Part shown: positions 61,490 to 64,000 of the stretch, in pieces
How positions within the stretch are numbered: position 1 is the first letter of the stretch
Layout of the letters: each line of letters begins with the position of its first letter
Assembly (NCBI GenBank): GCA_910587755.1
Contig: CAJUNZ010000001.1
Coordinates: 30,416 to 94,415, forward strand
Length of the DNA: 64,000 nucleotides
Source of the DNA: an uncultured Acetatifactor sp.
Lineage (GTDB): Bacteria; Bacillota; Clostridia; Lachnospirales; Lachnospiraceae
Direction: 5' to 3'
Program-made: the position numbers and the translations under genes
The notes under the pieces: model-generated
The model's input: the letters and a program-made list of their open reading frames with translations, nothing else
Told to the model about the DNA's origin: nothing
Databases searched by the model: none

Positions 61490-61800
61490 TGGATTAAGTT
61501 ATTTCATGGAATTAATTATTAGCATTATTAATTGTATTTGTTGATCTTTTAAAACAGCTCTTACTAATATGTTATTTACATTTTAAGTTATTAAGTACTT
61601 TTTTAGAGTTGCGTTTTCATTAGAGAATAAGCTATAGAGTTTAGCATGTTATAGATACTTACTTTATCATTTATATAAATTAAATTTTGTGAATTGAGAC
61701 TGATAAAATTACAGTCATTATGTTCTCTTGTTCCATTAAAATATTGATAAAACTTAAGCTCACAAGACGGCTTTTTGAGACGGTTTAATTCTCAATCATT
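61490..61800. other. AT-rich gene-free stretch
   Basis: I see no gene, RNA or clear terminator hairpin in these 311 bases. Base composition is much more AT-rich than the origin genes. Confidence 0.6.
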
Positions 61801-62345
61801 AAATTCCTCTACAGATTTTTACTTCTTATTCATTCTGTCCTTCTCAGTCAATTTTATCCTGCAACATTCAGCCCATAATTTATTCACGCAGCTGTATCCT
61901 TCTTTTATTTACCCTGCCATTATCCCCATCCAGCTCTCGTCTATAATAATTCATTTTACAAATTCTCCTATTTTTCTATCTCCTACAATATACACCCTGC
62001 AATCTCATTCCGAAACCTTTTTTCCCCAGACCTTAATCCTACAATCATGGTTTTACTCCAACAGGTTTTGATTGCATTGACTCTATATTCATTCTACAAT
62101 TCTATTCTGCGGTTTTATCCTTCATGTTACGTCCTTCTCTTCACACTCTTTATTTTTCTTCTCATAAAAACTGCAGCTATAATTTCTCTTTTTTAAAATT
62201 CATACAGTGTAATATCAACATATTTATACAATTAATCAGAAGATTCATGCTAAGAAAATGCTTCTCCCACGTTGAGAGAGATCTCTAAAAACTCATTAAT
62301 CTATTAGCACCATATTTATTATATCTATTTTGTTCAGGAACAAAG
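61801..62345 (-). repeat. Right arm of the inverted repeat (decayed)
   Basis: Reverse complement aligns with 59521-60176. The part 61801-62126 matches the spacer after the cyclase gene, including CTGTAGAGGAA at the outer end, and 62127-62345 matches the cyclase coding end. Many substitutions and small gaps show it is old. Confidence 0.75.
62127..62345 (-). pseudogene. Diguanylate cyclase C-terminal remnant
   Basis: On the minus strand, DNA for LYK-VDI-LYE and SFYEKKNKECEEKDVT-stop matches the cyclase end LYKNADIALYE, RFYEKKDKECEVKKET. Upstream, AATAGATATAATAAATATGGTGCT matches the codons for IEMINMVL. In-frame stops and frameshifts break it. It is a dead second copy. Confidence 0.75.
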
Positions 62346-62478
62346 GTTTTTTGATGGTTTATTAATTGTGGGCTGCTTTACTTGTATATCTTGTAGATAA
62401 GTAAATGCAGATATCTATCTTAAACAAAAAGCTTAATGATTAAATATGAGTTAAAGATAGCTTAATTTAAAATGAGAA

Positions 62479-62494
62479 TGTTTCACGTGAAACA
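62479..62494. promoter_or_regulatory. parS: parS chromosome-partition site
   Basis: TGTTTCACGTGAAACA is a perfect 16-base palindrome identical to the parS consensus bound by Spo0J/ParB. Its place about 14 kb from oriC is typical. No parA/parB (soj/spo0J) genes are in the window. Confidence 0.92.
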
Positions 62495-62519
62495 TTTTTA
62501 TATATTAGTATAACGGGCA

Positions 62520-63230
62520 TGCCCGTGTTCTGTGGTGAGAGTCCACATAGGCGTAGCTACCGACGAACTTCATAGCGACTCTCAAGGTTTATATTGTGAG
62601 GTGTGGGCGAGAAGAAGGGATAGCGAAAATGTAGCCCTACTGACAGAAACCTGATAATAAAAAGTATATTGCGAGTAAGTTGTATAATAGCAACAATGCT
62701 CTAAAGGTAGCTGTATTCATATGCGTAGATTGGGAGGGTAGACGAGGAAAGAACACGGGCTTATCCCGTGAGGTCTCACGGACGTAAGTATTGGTTGAAG
62801 TATCCCGCTTACGGTAAAAACAGTTTATTGTGAGAAGTCAGCAGAGGCAATAATAGGCAATAAAAAAGTTACCGAAGGGCTGAACAATGTAATTGTGCAG
62901 ACGAATATATGTATCTGTGGATATCTGGCAGCGGATGTAGGTGAAACGTATATGAGCTGTGAACGCGAAAACATAGGATTTACTGCAGGGAACGGAAAGT
63001 AGCAAAGCACACAAAGCATGTCGGAATTACTGGAAAAGATACTGGATAAACAGGAACATGAACAAAGCGTACAGGAAAGTCTGTGCCAATAAAGAGGCAG
63101 GCGGTATGGGCGGCATGGAATTGGAATAACTTAAGGGATATATCTGTGAGAACTGGAACAGTATCAGGGAGCAAATCAGAGAAAGGAGTTACAAGCCCCA
63201 GCCAGTAAGGCGTGTAGAAATACCTAAACT
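62520..63230 (+). mobile_element. Group II intron remnant
   Basis: The 5' 480 bases are rich in short pairings (e.g. ACGGGCTTATCCCGT) and contain GAAGTCAGCAGAGGC and CGAAGGGCTGAACAAT, phrases I know from bacterial group II introns just before the reverse-transcriptase gene. A broken reverse-transcriptase start follows at 63018. No domain V was recognised downstream. At 63325-63430 the + strand encodes ITQSQLRQSNNKW, which may be a decayed RT C-terminus, suggesting an internal deletion. The 5' boundary is approximate. Confidence 0.7.
63018..63230 (+). pseudogene. Group II intron reverse transcriptase (LtrA-type) fragment
   Basis: ATG 63018 gives MSELLEKILDKQ and, after a stop at codon 25, a frameshift and a further stop, NKEAGGMGGMELE then LKGYICENWNSIREQIRERSYKPQPVRRVEIPK (given here as two parts). 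These match the N-terminus of intron-encoded reverse transcriptases (GGVDGM, SIREQIRERRYKPQPVRRVEIPKP). The RT palm is absent. Confidence 0.85.
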
Positions 63231-63824
63231 TTCTGTCATATTGGCTTTTAAAAGATGTTCAAGTTTGTAGTTCGGATACTTAAAAATCTTAGGTTATAAA
63301 AATCGTATTTTTTTACTATGGAATTGACAATGGCAAGGGTATCCATGGTTCTCTGCGTATTACTCAAAGCCAGTTGCGGCAGTCCAACAATAAATGGAAT
63401 TCTTACATAAGCAAGGAACCCAATTTTGAAAATGCAAGTTAGGCATTGTTTATTAAAGTGGACAGGAGAGGAAAAAGTAACGTATTGGAGAACAATTAAC
63501 ATACAAGTGAAAAGGAATATATTTGAGAGAGCTGTAGGATAGTGTGTGTTGGATGGTGAAATACATGATAAGCAGCAGAATATTTAAGAAGTTTAGAATA
63601 TGCGGGGGAGTCTGGTAAGTTATTATAGACAGGTCACAGCTGTACAGAAACTTAATGTGAAATGTTTATATCTTGTGCACAACAGAGAGGCAAAAAGAAA
63701 TATACAGAACATATTATTTTATTTTTTAAGTAAAGATTAATCTATATTCAGAGATTTATTCTTGTCGTAATTATTATGAAATTAACGGAAAAAATGGATT
63801 GTTAGCAGATAAATTTATTTTGTA
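63231..63824. other. AT-rich gene-free debris
   Basis: No intact gene is seen in these 594 bases. A short + strand segment at 63325-63430 may be an intron RT relic (see intron entry). The rest is unassigned. Confidence 0.5.
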
Positions 63825-64000
63825 TTATAAGATGCTATCAAGCATCTTTTCTTCTCTGATATTACGGGCATAAATCTGAAGCGGCCGGATAACCAACAAA
63901 ATCACCATACCGACTGCCACGCCACTATCTAGAAAATATTTCCATCTGTGCGGTTGGGATATAGTTAGGAGCGGCAATAAAACAATGGAAATATGATTCC
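63825..64000 (-). pseudogene. Truncated diguanylate-cyclase-like membrane segment, partial at right edge
   Basis: From the edge to a stop at 63825 the minus strand is open and ends GMVILLVIRPLQIYARNIREEKMLD then SIL-stop (given as two parts). The first part is identical to TM2 and the following linker of the intact cyclase, but the DNA then changes at about 63838 and the GGDEF domain is missing. The upstream residues (PLLTISQPHRWKYFLDSGVAV) differ. It is a second cyclase-like gene cut by rearrangement; its start lies outside the window. Confidence 0.75.

Noticed and set aside
63248..63502. 84-codon minus-strand frame in the right-hand debris
   Set aside because: No ribosome site or family similarity; the opposite strand has a better, though decayed, match to an intron RT end.

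Overview
The window is chromosomal DNA of a low-to-mid GC Firmicute, most likely a gut Lachnospiraceae. The placement rests on the replication-origin gene order, the gene styles (AGGAGG ribosome sites, GH-rich sugar loci with ABC importers lacking their own ATPase) and protein resemblance. No 16S gene is present, so genus is not assigned.

Region 1 (1-12.7 kb, minus strand): a carbohydrate import locus. In transcription order it holds a GH29 fucosidase, a solute-binding lipoprotein with a good sigma-A promoter, a large membrane-anchored solute-binding fusion, two permeases, a beta-propeller/TPR/YIP1 membrane protein, and a DUF5696-like lipoprotein cut by the left edge. No ATPase gene and no regulator is in the window.

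Region 2 (13.2-31.4 kb): glycan-degrading enzymes without signal peptides: GH3, a CBM9-like protein, a second GH29, a transglutaminase-fold protein, GH18, GH20, an esterase-like hydrolase, GH2 and GH38. The set (fucosidase, galactosidase, hexosaminidase, GH18, alpha-mannosidase) fits cytoplasmic dismantling of imported host-type N-glycan fragments.

Region 3 (31.7-39.1 kb): a DNA-processing, possibly defensive, module. A TerB_N/TerB_C-like protein, a BrxD-like P-loop ATPase and an Lhr-like DEVH helicase form a tight minus-strand operon behind a CPA2 antiporter. A PD-(D/E)xK-like nuclease with a winged-helix-like tail converges on it, with a promoter and a palindromic operator-like site. This is the best candidate for an undescribed system.

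Region 4 (39.2-58.3 kb): the oriC neighbourhood. dnaA-dnaN-yaaA-recF-gyrB-gyrA run leftward; rpmH-rnpA-yidD-yidC-khpB-mnmE-mnmG-DHH-rsmG run rightward; DnaA boxes lie on both sides of dnaA. GyrB, MnmE and especially MnmG carry in-frame low-complexity insertions (about 77, 49 and 300 residues).

Region 5 (58.3-64 kb): a diguanylate cyclase, a stand-alone DegS-N-like coiled coil and a DegU-like response regulator. They are followed by 2.5 kb of genetic debris: an inverted decayed copy of the cyclase 3' end, a perfect parS site, a group II intron remnant, and a second truncated cyclase-like fragment at the right edge.
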